Shown here piece after piece: positions 34,861 to 45,807 of a DNA stretch of 64,000 bases. The stretch spans positions 29,571,836-29,635,835 of the forward strand of contig CM065381.1 in assembly GCA_033060915.1 (NCBI GenBank). The letters are read 5' to 3'. The notes below the pieces were generated by a model. It searched no databases. It was not told the DNA's origin and worked only from the letters and a program-made list of their open reading frames with translations. Source of the DNA: Euryodendron excelsum (taxonomy: Eukaryota > Streptophyta > Magnoliopsida > Ericales > Pentaphylacaceae). Position numbers and translations under genes: made by a program. Position 1 is the stretch's first letter, and each line of letters opens with the position of its first letter.

Positions 34861-34873
34861 GGCTCTGATACCA
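34861..34873 (-). other. Pararetroviral primer-binding site (initiator tRNA-Met)
   Basis: The minus strand reads TGGTATCAGAGCC, the standard plant tRNA-iMet complement used by caulimovirids as the minus-strand DNA primer site. It marks the conventional origin of the viral map. Confidence 0.92.
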
Positions 34874-35185
34874 TTACTAACCCAGGTAGTAAGCCTCAAC
34901 GATTTATAGGCACGCCCAGAGGGTCAACCAGACGTTGTTTGCGGCTTATAACAAATAATAAATAATGAAAGCAATTAAAACCAGCCAATAAGGCGGTATA
35001 ATCATAAAATAAAAGAAGATAATGAACAAGCAAATAATTATTAATACTAGATTTTACAGCATTGAATCTTGAAATTGAAATTGAAGATTGAAAATAAAAT
35101 TACATAAACAAATTGAAAATTACATAAACATTTGAAGATTACCAGGTAATATCTGGAAATCACTGATACTTGAACTTGAGATCTT

Positions 35186-35226
35186 GATTACAGAAGAATT
35201 CTAGAGAGAGAGAGAGAGAGAGAGGT
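35186..35226. repeat. Short GA/CT microsatellite in the viral leader
   Basis: GA run starting at about 35204; on the viral strand it is a CT-rich stretch just downstream of the TATA box, as in other plant pararetrovirus leaders. Confidence 0.7.
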
Positions 35227-35269
35227 TGGACTCAAAACTTGGCCTGCCCTCCAAATGGGAGAGTCAGTG

Positions 35270-35277
35270 CTTAAATA
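35270..35277 (-). promoter_or_regulatory. Pararetroviral pregenomic promoter TATA-like box
   Basis: TATTTAAG on the minus strand within 'gtctatttaagcactgac', about 400 bp upstream of the PBS and just after the end of ORF2. Confidence 0.55.
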
Positions 35278-35442
35278 GACAGAAAAGAAAAACTGGAACT
35301 GTTGAAATAGGAATTGTCAGTGGCCGCAAGTTGTTTGTCTCTTGTGAATAGTGAATAGTGAATAGTAAAAGTCGCTTTTGCTGTAGCAGTGTTGACTTTT
35401 TGCTGAAATTTGTCAGAAGAGCACCGAAAGTTGATGGTTTGA

Positions 35443-36524
35443 TCAGTGGGGTGTCTGTCTTGCTTTGATCACTTCCTGTCGAATTTTGGAGCGAGTTTTG
35501 ACTGGAGTAAAAATGCTAAAACAGTCATCTTCATTGTCCTGGGCAAGATCTGTAGAAGATACTTGAGAATCTTGATCTGGATTGGATGGAGAAGCCTCAT
35601 CATCACTATTAGAGAGAGATGATAAGGTTTCAAGCAGGTGTTGGCGAAGCTCCTTCTTGGATTTGGCTGCAGCTAATTAAGGAATTAATTGGCTACGATT
35701 GAGGAGAAATTGGGGATCAGATGCCATAGCAATGGCTGGGTGCTGTTGGAAGAATTTGTGAACTGTTTGAGAGGTGATAGTTTGGGCAGCAGGCCAATTA
35801 TCCCACCATTTGACCTGAAAGCTTCGGGCAAGATAGGAAAAGGAATTTTGAGAAATGATGGTATAGTTCCAAGCACAAATCCATGGGATGGAAAATTGAA
35901 TCATAAAAGGTAAAATGCAAGGGAATTTGGATAAAGCTCGATCAGGTTTGAACTGGGTTTGATAGAGAAGGAATGCTTCATGGATAGATGGAGGAAAAAT
36001 TTGAGGTACGGACCCAAAGTGATTCCACCACAAAAAGAACCAATTTGGAAAAATGAAAGGAAAGTCCTTTTTTAAGGTAAACATCCAAGAGTGACTGAAT
36101 TTGGGATTTTGAAAGAAGAAAGTATTGAACCAGGCTTGTTGGTAATCATAATAATTGAAAGTAGGAAGGTTGTAAACTTCAAAAAAACGGCGGGGACGGA
36201 GAGGATGAGGCCCCTATTGTTCTTGGGTTAAGATTTGGTTAATGTAAACAGTAGAATAGGCAATGTGGGTTTGATCAGGATTATAATGATTTTTGAGGGA
36301 AATGGAATCAGTGTCAATGAGGATAAATTCATAAAATTGTTGGGTATGTAAAAGGGAGATTTGGAGAAAGTGTGTGTTCTGGGCAAACACTCTAGGAGGA
36401 ATTTGAAATGGATCCTCATTCCATGTTTGATTTTCCAAAAGGACAATAGTTTGTTCACATTAAGTTTTGAGAAAATATTTAGATTTGACTATGGGGTTAT
36501 TAGCCACCACAGAAGAAGAAGAAG

Positions 36525-36555
<31 letters not shown>

Positions 36556-36813
36556 GGGGCGAGAAGCCACCACAGAAGAAGCAGTAGAGGGGCGAGGAGC
36601 CACCACTTGTTGTTGTTGGGAAATGGTGGTAGTTTGAGCATAAGTTTGGGATAATTGTTGAGTTTGGTCAATAAGTGTTTGGTTATACCAATCACTGTGA
36701 GACATGGGAGGAAGTGTTTGGAGAGGAATTGGTTTCATGGCATAAGAAGCTTTGGTTTTAGGTTGGGTTTGAGTAGGGGCTTTGCCGGGATCTCGACTGG
36801 GTTTAGGGGACAT
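35443..36813 (-). pseudogene. Pararetroviral ORF2, function unknown, frameshifted
   Basis: Starts at an ATG (MSPKPSRDPG) that overlaps the end of the RNase H frame by 11 bases. After a Gln/Ser-rich segment with a poly-Ser run coded by a GAA/TTC repeat, the frame stops at 36460. It resumes at 36438-36214 and again at 36084-35677, with an aromatic-rich block (PNWFFLWWNHFG, IPWICAWNYTI, FQVKWWDNW). A Ser/Asp-rich C-terminal tail continues to a stop at 35443-35445. So at least three breaks lie in about 1.37 kb. Its position between RNase H and the promoter corresponds to ORF2 of florendoviruses, a protein without known function. Assignment is by position; no enzymatic motif was recognised. Confidence 0.65.
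36511..36556. repeat. (GAA)n microsatellite inside ORF2
   Basis: About 15 GAA units that encode poly-Ser on the viral strand. Confidence 0.95.
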
Positions 36814-37090
36814 GGTGTGAATCTCCCTGTAAGAATTCTCGAGTAAGAAAATCTGGAAGTGAATTATCAGTGCCTTTAATGTAAGTGATTTTAAAATAAA
36901 AAAACAGAAAGAATAGCTTGCCATCGAGCAAAGATTTGCTTAGAAGCTATATTTTCTACATCTTTAAAAATAGTATTTTTGGCAGCTTGACAATCAATAC
37001 GAAGTAAAAATTCTTGATTTAACAAATCACTTTGAAATTTGGAAATACATAAAACAATTGCTAATAATTCCTTTTTAATAGTGCTATAAT
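36803..37090 (-). pseudogene. Pararetroviral RNase H C-terminal fragment
   Basis: The minus strand encodes YSTIKKELLAIV, FLLRIDCQAAK, IASKQIFARWQAILS and, after a one-step frame change in a T-rich run near 36893, the terminal NSLPDFLTREFLQG. These are the characteristic last blocks of caulimovirid RNase H. The 5' side is lost at the inversion junction (37090). The frame ends in a TAA at 36805-36803, overlapping the ORF2 start. Confidence 0.85.
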
Positions 37091-38211
37091 TCTTTAAAAA
37101 CCTTTGATGAAATTGCTCGCCTTCCTATACGTGAAGAATATTATCAGTTTGTTCAAAATAACAAAATTTATTTAAGTTTCTTTGACTGGTTTGAATATTA
37201 TTCTAATTATTTTGACCAACTTAATGTTATTACCACTACTGAAAACCAATGGGTTACTTCCAACGATATTATTAAACCTTCTATTCATCCCCCTCTAGAA
37301 GAAATTCATATTCAACACTGATCTAGTATTATTACTGCTTCCCCTTTCAAACTTAAGCCTGATACTTCACCTCCTAATGCCAAAGATGTTTCTAATATTT
37401 TACAACAAAATAATTTTACAAATCAAACACTTAAAACTATAGGTGACCAATTAACTCGTGTATAAACTTTATCAGCAAAGATCAAGTCACTACACTCACC
37501 ACTGCTGAAACCCCTCTATTTACACCACATGAAGTCCCTTCACATCTTCAAAATGAATTAAGTAATCAAGAATTTTCTTCTCAAATTGATCACAAACTTG
37601 CACAACTTGATCATGTTCTCCGTGTTGTCACTGCACCTGACACACCTCCATCTACTTCTAAAGCTATTAATACTTTATCTCAACCAACCCTTTCTGAAGT
37701 TGAAGCGATTGAACAAACCATGAATGATTCCCAGCCTTTAGAACTTAATGTTACCCAGAATAAAAAACAAAAATGAAAATATCAAAACCGCTATGAAGCC
37801 AATAACACTAAAAATTATTATCCTCGTCCTACTCTTCCTGATATGCAATATGAAGAAAGAAATCAATTCACTCAAGCTGCTTATCATGGTGGTACCATTT
37901 ATGAATGCAATTTTGATGGTATGACTGAATATCATATTCTTAACAAACTCTAAGAAATGACAATGGTTGCTTTAGCCTACAAAACTAAACAAAAATCTTC
38001 TGATTTTGCTGTTGCTCAAGCTTTAGTTGCTGGTTTTACTGGTCATCTTAAAGGATGGTGGGATCATTTTCTCACCTCTTGTGAATGTACTCAAATCCTT
38101 ACTGCAATCAAAACTGATTCAAATGGTACACCCATCAAAACTGAAGACAATCAAACAATTGAAGATACAGTTAGTACCCTTATCTTTTCCATTCCTAGGC
38201 ACTTCTTAGGG
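37091..38211 (+). repeat. Right arm of the pararetroviral inverted repeat
   Basis: Reverse complement of 32326-33446. The junction with the RNase H fragment lies in a shared 'ctttaaaaac' stretch, which suggests microhomology joining. Confidence 0.92.
37092..37953 (+). pseudogene. Movement-protein C-terminal part, right copy (broken)
   Basis: Same sequence as the last 287 codons of the left copy but more decayed. It has CGA to TGA at about 37320, a one-base deletion near 37465 that shifts the frame, TGG to TGA at about 37775, and the shared TAA at 37951-37953. Confidence 0.85.
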
Positions 38212-38826
38212 CGTCCTTCCAAAGTCCAAGCTGTTACATCTGAAATCCTCAATAATCTTAGATGTCCAAAACTTCAAGATTTCCGTTGGTATAAAAATGT
38301 TTTCTTAACTAAAGTTATGTTACGTGATGATTGCCGTCAAACACATTGGAAAGAAAAATTTTTAGATGGTCTTCCCAAACTATTTTCTCAAAAAGTCAAA
38401 GACAAACTCAAAGAAAACAACAATGGCGTTGTCCCTTATGAACAACTCTCTTATGGTGACTTAATTAATGCCATCCAAACCCAAGGTCTTGAACTTTGTA
38501 CTAACTTCAAACTTAACCAACAATTACAAAAGGATTTAGCCACTTCCAAACGTGAATTAGGTACCTTTTGCCAACAATTTGGATTTGAAAATACCACACA
38601 AATCATACCCCCTTCCCGACGTAAACCTCGCACTACTTCTGCACGACGATTCTTTCGAAAACCCAAACTAAGTTATAATGTTTTTTACCAGAAACCCCAT
38701 GCACAACCTCCTGTTAAAACTTCTCCATCTAAACCTAAACATGTTTCTAAACACACCAAAAAAGTCCCCACATGTTACAAATGTGGTAAAATTAGCCATT
38801 ATAAAAATCAGTGTCGAATGAATTAA
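37957..38826 (+). CDS. Pararetroviral coat-protein region with zinc knuckle
   Basis: 289 codons, open. Early residues carry GFTGHLKGWWDHFL. The C-terminus is basic (RRKPRTTSARRFF) and ends in a CCHC zinc knuckle CYKCGKISHYKNQC (38773-38814), the RNA-binding hallmark of caulimovirid coat proteins. The first ATG follows three bases after the in-frame TAA of the movement region; a second Met is two codons on. The TAA at 38824-38826 is also in frame with the next segment, so in the ancestor this was probably an internal part of a longer polyprotein. It would form capsid; here it is an integrated relic. Confidence 0.88.
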   Translation: MTMVALAYKTKQKSSDFAVAQALVAGFTGHLKGWWDHFLTSCECTQILTAIKTDSNGTPIKTEDNQTIEDTVSTLIFSIPRHFLGRPSKVQAVTSEILNNLRCPKLQDFRWYKNVFLTKVMLRDDCRQTHWKEKFLDGLPKLFSQKVKDKLKENNNGVVPYEQLSYGDLINAIQTQGLELCTNFKLNQQLQKDLATSKRELGTFCQQFGFENTTQIIPPSRRKPRTTSARRFFRKPKLSYNVFYQKPHAQPPVKTSPSKPKHVSKHTKKVPTCYKCGKISHYKNQCRMN

Positions 38827-39141
38827 AAAATTAATTCCTTAGATATTGATGAAACACTTAAACAACAATTTATGCATTTATTCTTAAACTCTGATGCTTC
38901 TGATAATCCTTCCCTCTCTGATGATGCATTACAAATAGATGAAATTATATCCCAATCTTCTTCTGACGAAGACGAACCTCATACTTCTTCTTCTTCTCCT
39001 GAACCTGACCAAATTATAAAAACCAATTGTCAATCTCCAACCACACGTACTATTAATGTTATTACAAAAGAACAAGAATTACTTCTTGATGTTATAGATA
39101 AAATTTCTGATCCTCAAGTTAAAAAAGATTATTTACTCTAA
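38827..39141 (+). pseudogene. Acidic linker between coat and protease regions
   Basis: Same frame as the coat region, with stops at 38824-38826 and 39139-39141. It encodes an acidic Ser/Asp/Glu-rich segment (QSSSDEDEPHTSSSSPEPDQ), a usual linker in caulimovirid polyproteins. Confidence 0.7.
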
Positions 39142-40876
39142 CTTAAACAAAGTTTAAGTTCTGCTGACAAACCTACCCAAGATATTTCATTATTAAATAA
39201 CCCTTATAATCTTAATGATATTCTCAAAAGATTTGATCAATCTTCTAAGTCTTCCCCTATAACTATTCAAGACTTACAAACTGAAATCAACTCTGTGAAA
39301 AAAGAATTACGTGATTTAAAACTTGAACATAATATTTCCAAAATTGATCTTGATAATCTTAAGAATCAAGTGTTATTACTTCAACACTCTTCCTCTTCTT
39401 CTAGCCAGCCTAATATTCCTAATCCTACAGATATTTTTTTACTTTCCCAAATCTCTTATCAAAAATGGAATGTCAAAATTACTCTTGTTGTTAACCAAGA
39501 ATTTAGATTTGACTCTATTGCCCTTTTCGACTCTGGTGCAGATCTTAATTGTATTCAAGAGGGTTTGATCCCTACTAAATATTTTGAAAAAACATGTGAA
39601 CGTCTCTCTGCTGCTAGTGGAACTCCACTTCAAATACAATATAAACTTTCTACTGCTCATATTTGCAATAATAATGTATGTATCAAAACTCCTTTTGTCC
39701 TTGTCAAAAACCTTTCCAGAGAAGTTATATTAAGGAGTCCCTTCCTTAGTCTTCTACAACCCTTTCAAGTTAATACTAAAGGTATCACTACTACTCTTAA
39801 TAATAATCAAATTATTTTCCCCTTTGTAAGTCCTCCTCGTACCAAAGATCTCAATACTTTAAAAAATTTTGCTATTTCCCATAAAACTCTCAATCTTATC
39901 ATTCGAAAAGAAAAACACTTATTATTTTTAAAAGAAGAAAAAATTAATACTCAAATTGAACTTAGCTTACAAAATGGTACTTTACAATTAGTCATCGGTA
40001 AATTTTTAACCAAATTACAACAAGAAGTTTGTTCTGATGTACCCAATGCTTTTTGGTCTAAGCACAAACATGTTATTACTTTACCTTATACTTTTAATTT
40101 TTCTGATGTCAAAATTCCTACCAAAGCTCGTCCAATCCAAATGAACCATGAACTTTTTGAATATTGTAAAAAAGAAATTCAGGATTTACTTGATAAAAAA
40201 TTAATTCGCCCTAGTAGATCTCCATGGAGTTGTGCTGCCTTTTATGTTTATAAAAATGCTGAGATTGAACGAGGTGCTCCCCGTTTAGTAATTAATTATA
40301 AACCTCTAAATGATGCTCTTCAATGGATTCGGTATCCTATTCCCAATAAAAAAGATGTTCTTCAACGTCTCTGTCATGCAAAAATCTTCTCAAAATTTGA
40401 TATGAAATCTAGTTTTTGGCAAATTCAATTAGCTGAACAAGATCGATATAAAACTGCATTTATTTTACCTTTTGGACACTATGAATGGAATGTAATGCCA
40501 TTCGGTTTAAAAAATGCTCCCTCTGAATTTCAAAAAATTATGAATGATATTTTCAATCCCCATTCTCAATTCTCAATTGTTTATATTGATGATGTTTTGA
40601 TTTTTTCTAATTCTATTATTCAACACTGGACACATCTTGAACAATTCATCAAAATTGTTAAACACACTAGTTTAGTTCTTTCTGCAAAGAAAATTAGTTT
40701 ATTTCAAACTCGTGTCAGGTTCTTAGGATATTATATTTATCAAGGTACAATTACTCCTATTGAAAGATCTATCTAATTTACTAATAAATTTCCTAATGAA
40801 ATTAAAGATAAAAATCAATTGCAACGGTTTTTAGGAAGTCTCAATTATGTCTCTGACTTTTATCCCAATTTACAAG
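39142..40876 (+). pseudogene. Pararetroviral aspartic protease and reverse transcriptase, truncated
   Basis: Still in the coat frame. A coiled, Leu-rich start (39142-39380) leads to the retropepsin motif FDSGAD (from 39526). The RT palm follows with RLVINYKPLN, FSKFDMKSSFWQI, MPFGLKNAPSEFQ and the catalytic YIDD box (40582-40593). A stop at 40774-40776 interrupts the frame, then the RT thumb (NQLQRFLGSLNYVSDFYPN) runs to the LTR junction at 40876. The part between here and the RNase H fragment on the other strand is missing from the window. Protease would mature the polyprotein and RT copy pregenomic RNA. The open stretch 39295-40773 is well preserved. Confidence 0.9.
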
Positions 40877-43800
40877 AAATGGCCTGGTGCCACTCCTAGT
40901 GGCGCCAAAAGGAAATTTGGCCTAGCGCCACTGCAACAAGCGCTAGGTCCATCCTATCTCTATAAATATAGAGCCTCCTTCAGTGTGAAAGAGGTCTACA
41001 AACTTAGTCTGAAAACCCTAATATTCGATATATAGAGCTCGTAGCCTCCCTAAACCCTAGCTTCTCTAGGTTTTTCAAACCCTAGCCACCATACACAAAC
41101 CCTAGCCTCCTATACACTCATACACACTCCTATACACTTATACACTGGTCTCCAACCCTCCATTGAAGGCTTGGATTGTTGCAACTCGAAACTCTCAAAG
41201 ACTAAGACAAAGCTCTTAAGACTGAAGTGATGGCCGAAGAAAAAGCAAGAAAAGCAAGGCGCGCAAAGCAAGCGAAATAAACAAGACAAGGTAGGCTTTC
41301 TCTCTAAATTTCTGCACTTTTCCCTCTCTTCTCTCTCCTAACCCATTTGGGTTTTCTTCTATTTTAATCCCCCATCTTCTTCCCTCCCTTTCTTTGCATG
41401 CTTGAAATAAGGAGATTTTTGGTCCATGTGTAGGATTAGACTATTGGAGGGTCACCGTGTTGGGGGATTTCTTTTAGTCTAACAGGAGACCACGTAGGTT
41501 CGGGCCCCTTGATTATGTGGTGAAGCCTTAACCTTGTATGTTCACGACCCCAAATTTGCATTTTGCATATCATGATCTTGCATCTCTCCAAAATCATTTT
41601 CAAACTCGTTTTCAAAACTTGCATTAACATTGTTTTCAAAATTGCATCAAAATCTTCTTTTCCAAAATTTGTTTTCAAAATCACAATCCTAGGGTAATTC
41701 TAACCTTTCCATCGTTAGGGTTGCTTTAGGAAAGTGTTACATTTAAAGTGACTTTCATGGTCCATATTTTCAAATCTTGTTATTTTCAAAACCACTATCC
41801 TAAAGTGGTTCTAGCCCTCTTATGGTTAGAATCGCTTTAGGAAAGTAAGATATTTTGTATACATTCCAAAATCTCTTCTCAAAAATCTCCTTCTAAAAAT
41901 CTCTTTTCCAACATCCTTTCCATAAAATCTCTTTAAATTCCTTTCCAAAATTATTTTCTAAAAACTCTCTCCAAAAATCTATTTTTCAAAACTTCTCTTT
42001 CAAACTCCTTTCCAAAACACTCTCCTCAAAATTCACTTTCCTAAAAACTCTTTCCTAAAAGCTTCTTCCAAAATTTTGTTTCCAAAACTCTCTCAAAGTT
42101 TTACTTTCTAAAAACTTCCTTCTTAAAATTCTTTTTAAAACACACTTTCTAAAAAACTCCTCTATAGGATTTCCTCCTAAAAATTTTCGTTTTCAAAAAT
42201 GCACTTTTCAAAAAACTCAAACTCTTTCCTTAGAGCCCAAGTCAAGCCCTAGAACTCACGATTAGGAAACCCTAGTTTTCTTTCTAAAAACATGATTTTT
42301 CGAAGTTGCTTTAAAACCTAGGTTTTCAAAATCTCCCTTTTCACATCCAAACTATACATATTTTCAAAACCTATTTTCTATGTCAAAACTATAGTCTTCC
42401 AAATCTAGGGTTTTTAAAACTTCTCTTTCCAAATCCTTGCCAAATCCAATCTTCCCAATTAGAAAACTAGATCCAATCCTCCGTTTTTGGAAACAAAATC
42501 AAACCTTCTCTTTTAGAAACAAAATCCAATTTTTTGTTTTAGGAAATAGGAATATTAACTCTTCCTTGTCCAAATCTTTTCTAATTCAAATTCTTCCTAA
42601 TCTTTTACTTTCCTAAATCTTAAGTTTCCAAAACTTGAACATAAAAATCTTTCCTAAATTTTAAAACTCAACTTTCAAATCTTTCCTAATTCAACCATTT
42701 CCTAACTCTACCCCTTTTTAAATCTTAACTTTTCAAATGTAAGTTTTCAAATCTTGCCTAAACTCAAACCTTTCCTAATCTTAAGATTTTCTAAAACTCT
42801 AAAACTTTCTAAATCTTAAACTTTCTAAATTTTAAATCTTTCCACATTTGAAGTTTTCCAAATTCAAAACTTTCTTAGGTTAAAACTTTCTAAACCCAAA
42901 ACTTTCTAAATTTGAAACTTTCTTAAATTGAAACTTTCTAAATTCTAAACTTTCCAACTTTGAAAGCTTCCTAATTTCAAAACTTTTCCTAAAATGAAAA
43001 CTTTACTAATTCGAACACTTTTCTAAAATGAAACTTTCCTAAAACGAAACTTTTCAAAAATAATACTTTCCTAATTCAAAACTTCCCTAAACCAACACTT
43101 TCTTGAAATGGAACTTTCCTGATTCGAACCTTTCCTAAATCTAACCTTTTCTAAAACTCTTTTGAGTCAAGTCGAATCTTTCTTAAACCCTTCTAAGTCA
43201 AATTTTTCTTAAGTCTCCTCCTTTCCTAAGTCTAGACTTCTAAAACCTCCATCTTTCCAAAAGGAGTCTAAATCTTTCTTCCAAGTTCTATTTTTCCAAA
43301 TCAAAATCCAACCTTTTCAATTCCAAAATTCTAAATTCCAATCTTCAATATTCTATTCTAATTTTAAATCATATCCATTTTCCAATCAAAATCTCTTTCT
43401 TCCAATCCAACCTTTTATTTTCTATCAGACTCTTATCCAAACTACAATTGACCTGATTCCTCTAAAAGGATACGTAGGCAACACTCATGGGTGCGGTCAC
43501 AACATTTTTTAAATTTCTATTTCCACAACCTTTTTGAAATCTTCAATTCCATAATCTATTTTTCTAATTTCAAATTTCTATTTCCAAATCTCTATTTCCA
43601 ATTTCCAAAACTTTCCAATTTCAATTCTATCCTTTCAAATCTCTTTTTATATCAAATCAATTCCTTTTCAAATCTATTCCCAAATCTATTTTCCAACTAT
43701 CTTCTCTTGCATTTGCATATCATGCATCATGTCTTTTAAACATTCTTTTTTCTAAAGTGGATAGGATTGGTCATTTGTTAGTTGAAGACTCTCATAGGTG

Positions 43801-44252
43801 AATCTAGGGTAAATAGACATGTAGGTACCGCAAGGGCGGGGTAAGGTGATGGCTTAGTGTGTCTTCCCTACATGTAACTAACCTCCGAACCTAGATCGCT
43901 GTTTTCGGAAGACCAAAAGGAGTTATTTTTCTAAAAAGGGCTTAATATTTTCTAAAGATTGCCAAACAACTTGTTTTCTTAAAAACCCTCTCTTGAGGTG
44001 GTATTTTCAAAATCATTTTCAAAAGCCCTAAGTATAGTTTTCGGATTATGCTTAGTTTTTAAGTGACCTAACTCACCTTAATCAAGTTAGGTGGCAACTC
44101 CAAATCTTTTTTAAAAGCCCTATATTCAAATCTATTTTCAATTCAAGCCTAGTCGCACTCATTCTTCTAGGAAGGGGAGTTCTAATAAGAGAGTATAGTA
44201 TTTTTCCCGCTTGTGTGTGTATTTCTCGAGTGCGAAAAATCTGGGCGCGACA
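40877..44252 (+). mobile_element. Element D 5' LTR, segment 3
   Basis: Resumes at 'aaatggcctggtgccactcc' and runs to 'aaaatctgggcgcgaca' directly before the PBS. Contains the TATA box, telobox cluster, G-depleted tract and the conserved 3' blocks of the LTR. Confidence 0.9.
40961..40968 (+). promoter_or_regulatory. TATA box of element D 5' LTR
   Basis: TATAAATA 65-85 bp downstream of a gccactcctagtggcgcc palindrome. AAACCCTA-type motifs follow at about 41010-41110. The viral insertion lies just upstream, so the promoter core is kept but its upstream part is displaced by 8.5 kb. Confidence 0.7.
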
Positions 44253-45807
44253 GCTGGCGACTCCACTAGGACACTTAGAGGGTTAGGCCGTAGTCATGTC
44301 TCTTTACCCTTCACCCATGTAGAGTCTTCAATTAACCTATTCAATCTTATTCACTTTAAATTTTCAAAACCAAATTTTCAAAATTATTTTCAAAAAACAT
44401 GCATTTATTCATATTATCTTATATTAAGTTTGCCATCCACATACTAACTCTTGCATCTTTGTTTTGTAGGTACACATTTTGTTTAAATTTTATTAACTGC
44501 CATGCATAAATGTGATGAATAGGATGAATGGGAGTTGTTGGGCCCTTTCGTTCGCTTTTAAAAATCACACACACAGTGCATGTGCACTTGCATTTTGCAT
44601 ACTTGCATTTTATCCTGATATGTCCTTTCTAGTTAGAAAAGGGGAACAGTATATTGGTTGTGGGCAAGATGCTGTGACAGTTTCTTCGCCTACGGCCTCT
44701 TGATGGTTCCCCCGCTCGGATCACCAACTGATCATGGCACCACCTCAGGGAGTGGGCCTAGGTTTGAAGATCCGGGAACCGAGCCTTTTTAGTACGCATT
44801 AGTCAACCCTCAACCTCATGCTCTTGTAAACACTATGCATAGCCGAACCTCTGCCGGATTTAAGACACGCGCACTGTTTTCCAAAACCATGGAGAAAAGG
44901 GCGACTAATCTTACTTTCATTTATACCTGCTTATTCCTATTGTTATAATGACTGTATTTTTACTGTTATAATGACTGTCTAACTGCTCATGCATGCACGT
45001 TTACCTTGCTCTTGCATTTTCACTCCTTATACTCTTTACATATCCATGCTCATGCATTCAATATACCATGTCAAGACAAGAGTTCCAAGTAACTCAAGTC
45101 ACTACACCTTCATGCATATGATCAACCCATCAAGAGTGACACCTAGTTCACTCTCCCTTGCATTAAACCTACCTAAACCCTAAGGGTTCTCATGTAACCC
45201 TAAGGACTCATAGCATGCACCTCAATTCATTTCATAAGAGGGGCCTTAATCCCTCTATGCTCACGGAGATGGGATTGTCAAGAAGACAAGGGGCAATCGA
45301 TCAGCAAGGTCTCTTAGCGACCTTCTCAACATCAAATCCGACGAAGGCAAATTCGAAGACTCAAGATTAGTTTAGATTTTTTCCTTTGTAAAAACTAGAT
45401 AGGTGGAAGTCCTAAAGAAAATGTTCCCTTCCCTCTGTTAAAATGTATTTCAATTCTTTTGTATCTTAAATCCAAAATTCAATGTACTTTTTTTTACTTT
45501 TGCAAATGAATGCATGAATGACTGAAGGTTTCTACTTGACGGTAAGGTATCTGTATACAAGGGCAAATCTCCTATCTCCAAAATTGAGCCAATACATCAT
45601 ACGTAGCTTCCCTCCCAAAAAAGGGGCACCTTACGACATGCATTGCATAAAGCTTTCTAAAAACCAGAAACTAACTTGCAATTTGTGTTTCTGTCTTTTC
45701 GTTTTTTCCTTTTTATAGAGGTCACCCTGCACTGAGTTAACATTGCTCTTAAGAAAGGGCAACATCCACCTAGGGATCCCACTATCACCCGGCAAAGAGC
45801 ATCATTG
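44253..45807 (+). other. Leader of element D between PBS and gag
   Basis: About 1.55 kb without a convincing gene. A pyrimidine tract ending TTTTTATAG at about 45719, 90 bp before the gag ATG, is a possible splice acceptor. A spliced leader would fit an element of this size. Confidence 0.5.
44255..44272 (+). other. Primer-binding site of element D
   Basis: TGGCGACTCCACTAGGAC starts two bases after the LTR end. It has the form of a tRNA 3'-end complement (TGG first). Ogre-like elements are reported to use tRNA-Arg; the exact tRNA was not verified here. Confidence 0.75.

Larger units (their letters stand above)
32326..40876. mobile_element. Endogenous plant pararetrovirus (Caulimoviridae, petu/florendovirus-like), rearranged and truncated
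   Basis: It is inserted in the 5' LTR of element D at 'gccaag|aaatgg'. Two opposing halves are seen. 32326-37090 (minus) carries, in viral order, the RNase H end, ORF2, promoter, PBS, movement protein and coat start. 37091-40876 (plus) carries the movement-protein end, coat, protease and RT, stopping inside the RT thumb region. The halves overlap in a 1.12 kb inverted repeat. There is no clear target duplication, only a shared CAAG at the right junction (40873-40876), which fits end-joining rather than integrase action. Frames are broken by several stops and at least three shifts, so no complete viral frame remains in this copy. Confidence 0.9.

Noticed and set aside
34861..34873. Possible tRNA-Met gene, because of the tggtatcagagcc match
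   Set aside because: Only the 13-base complement of the tRNA 3' end is present; it is the viral primer site.
36361..36654. Plus-strand frame with a poly-Arg run
   Set aside because: Shadow of the GAA repeat in the minus-strand viral ORF2.
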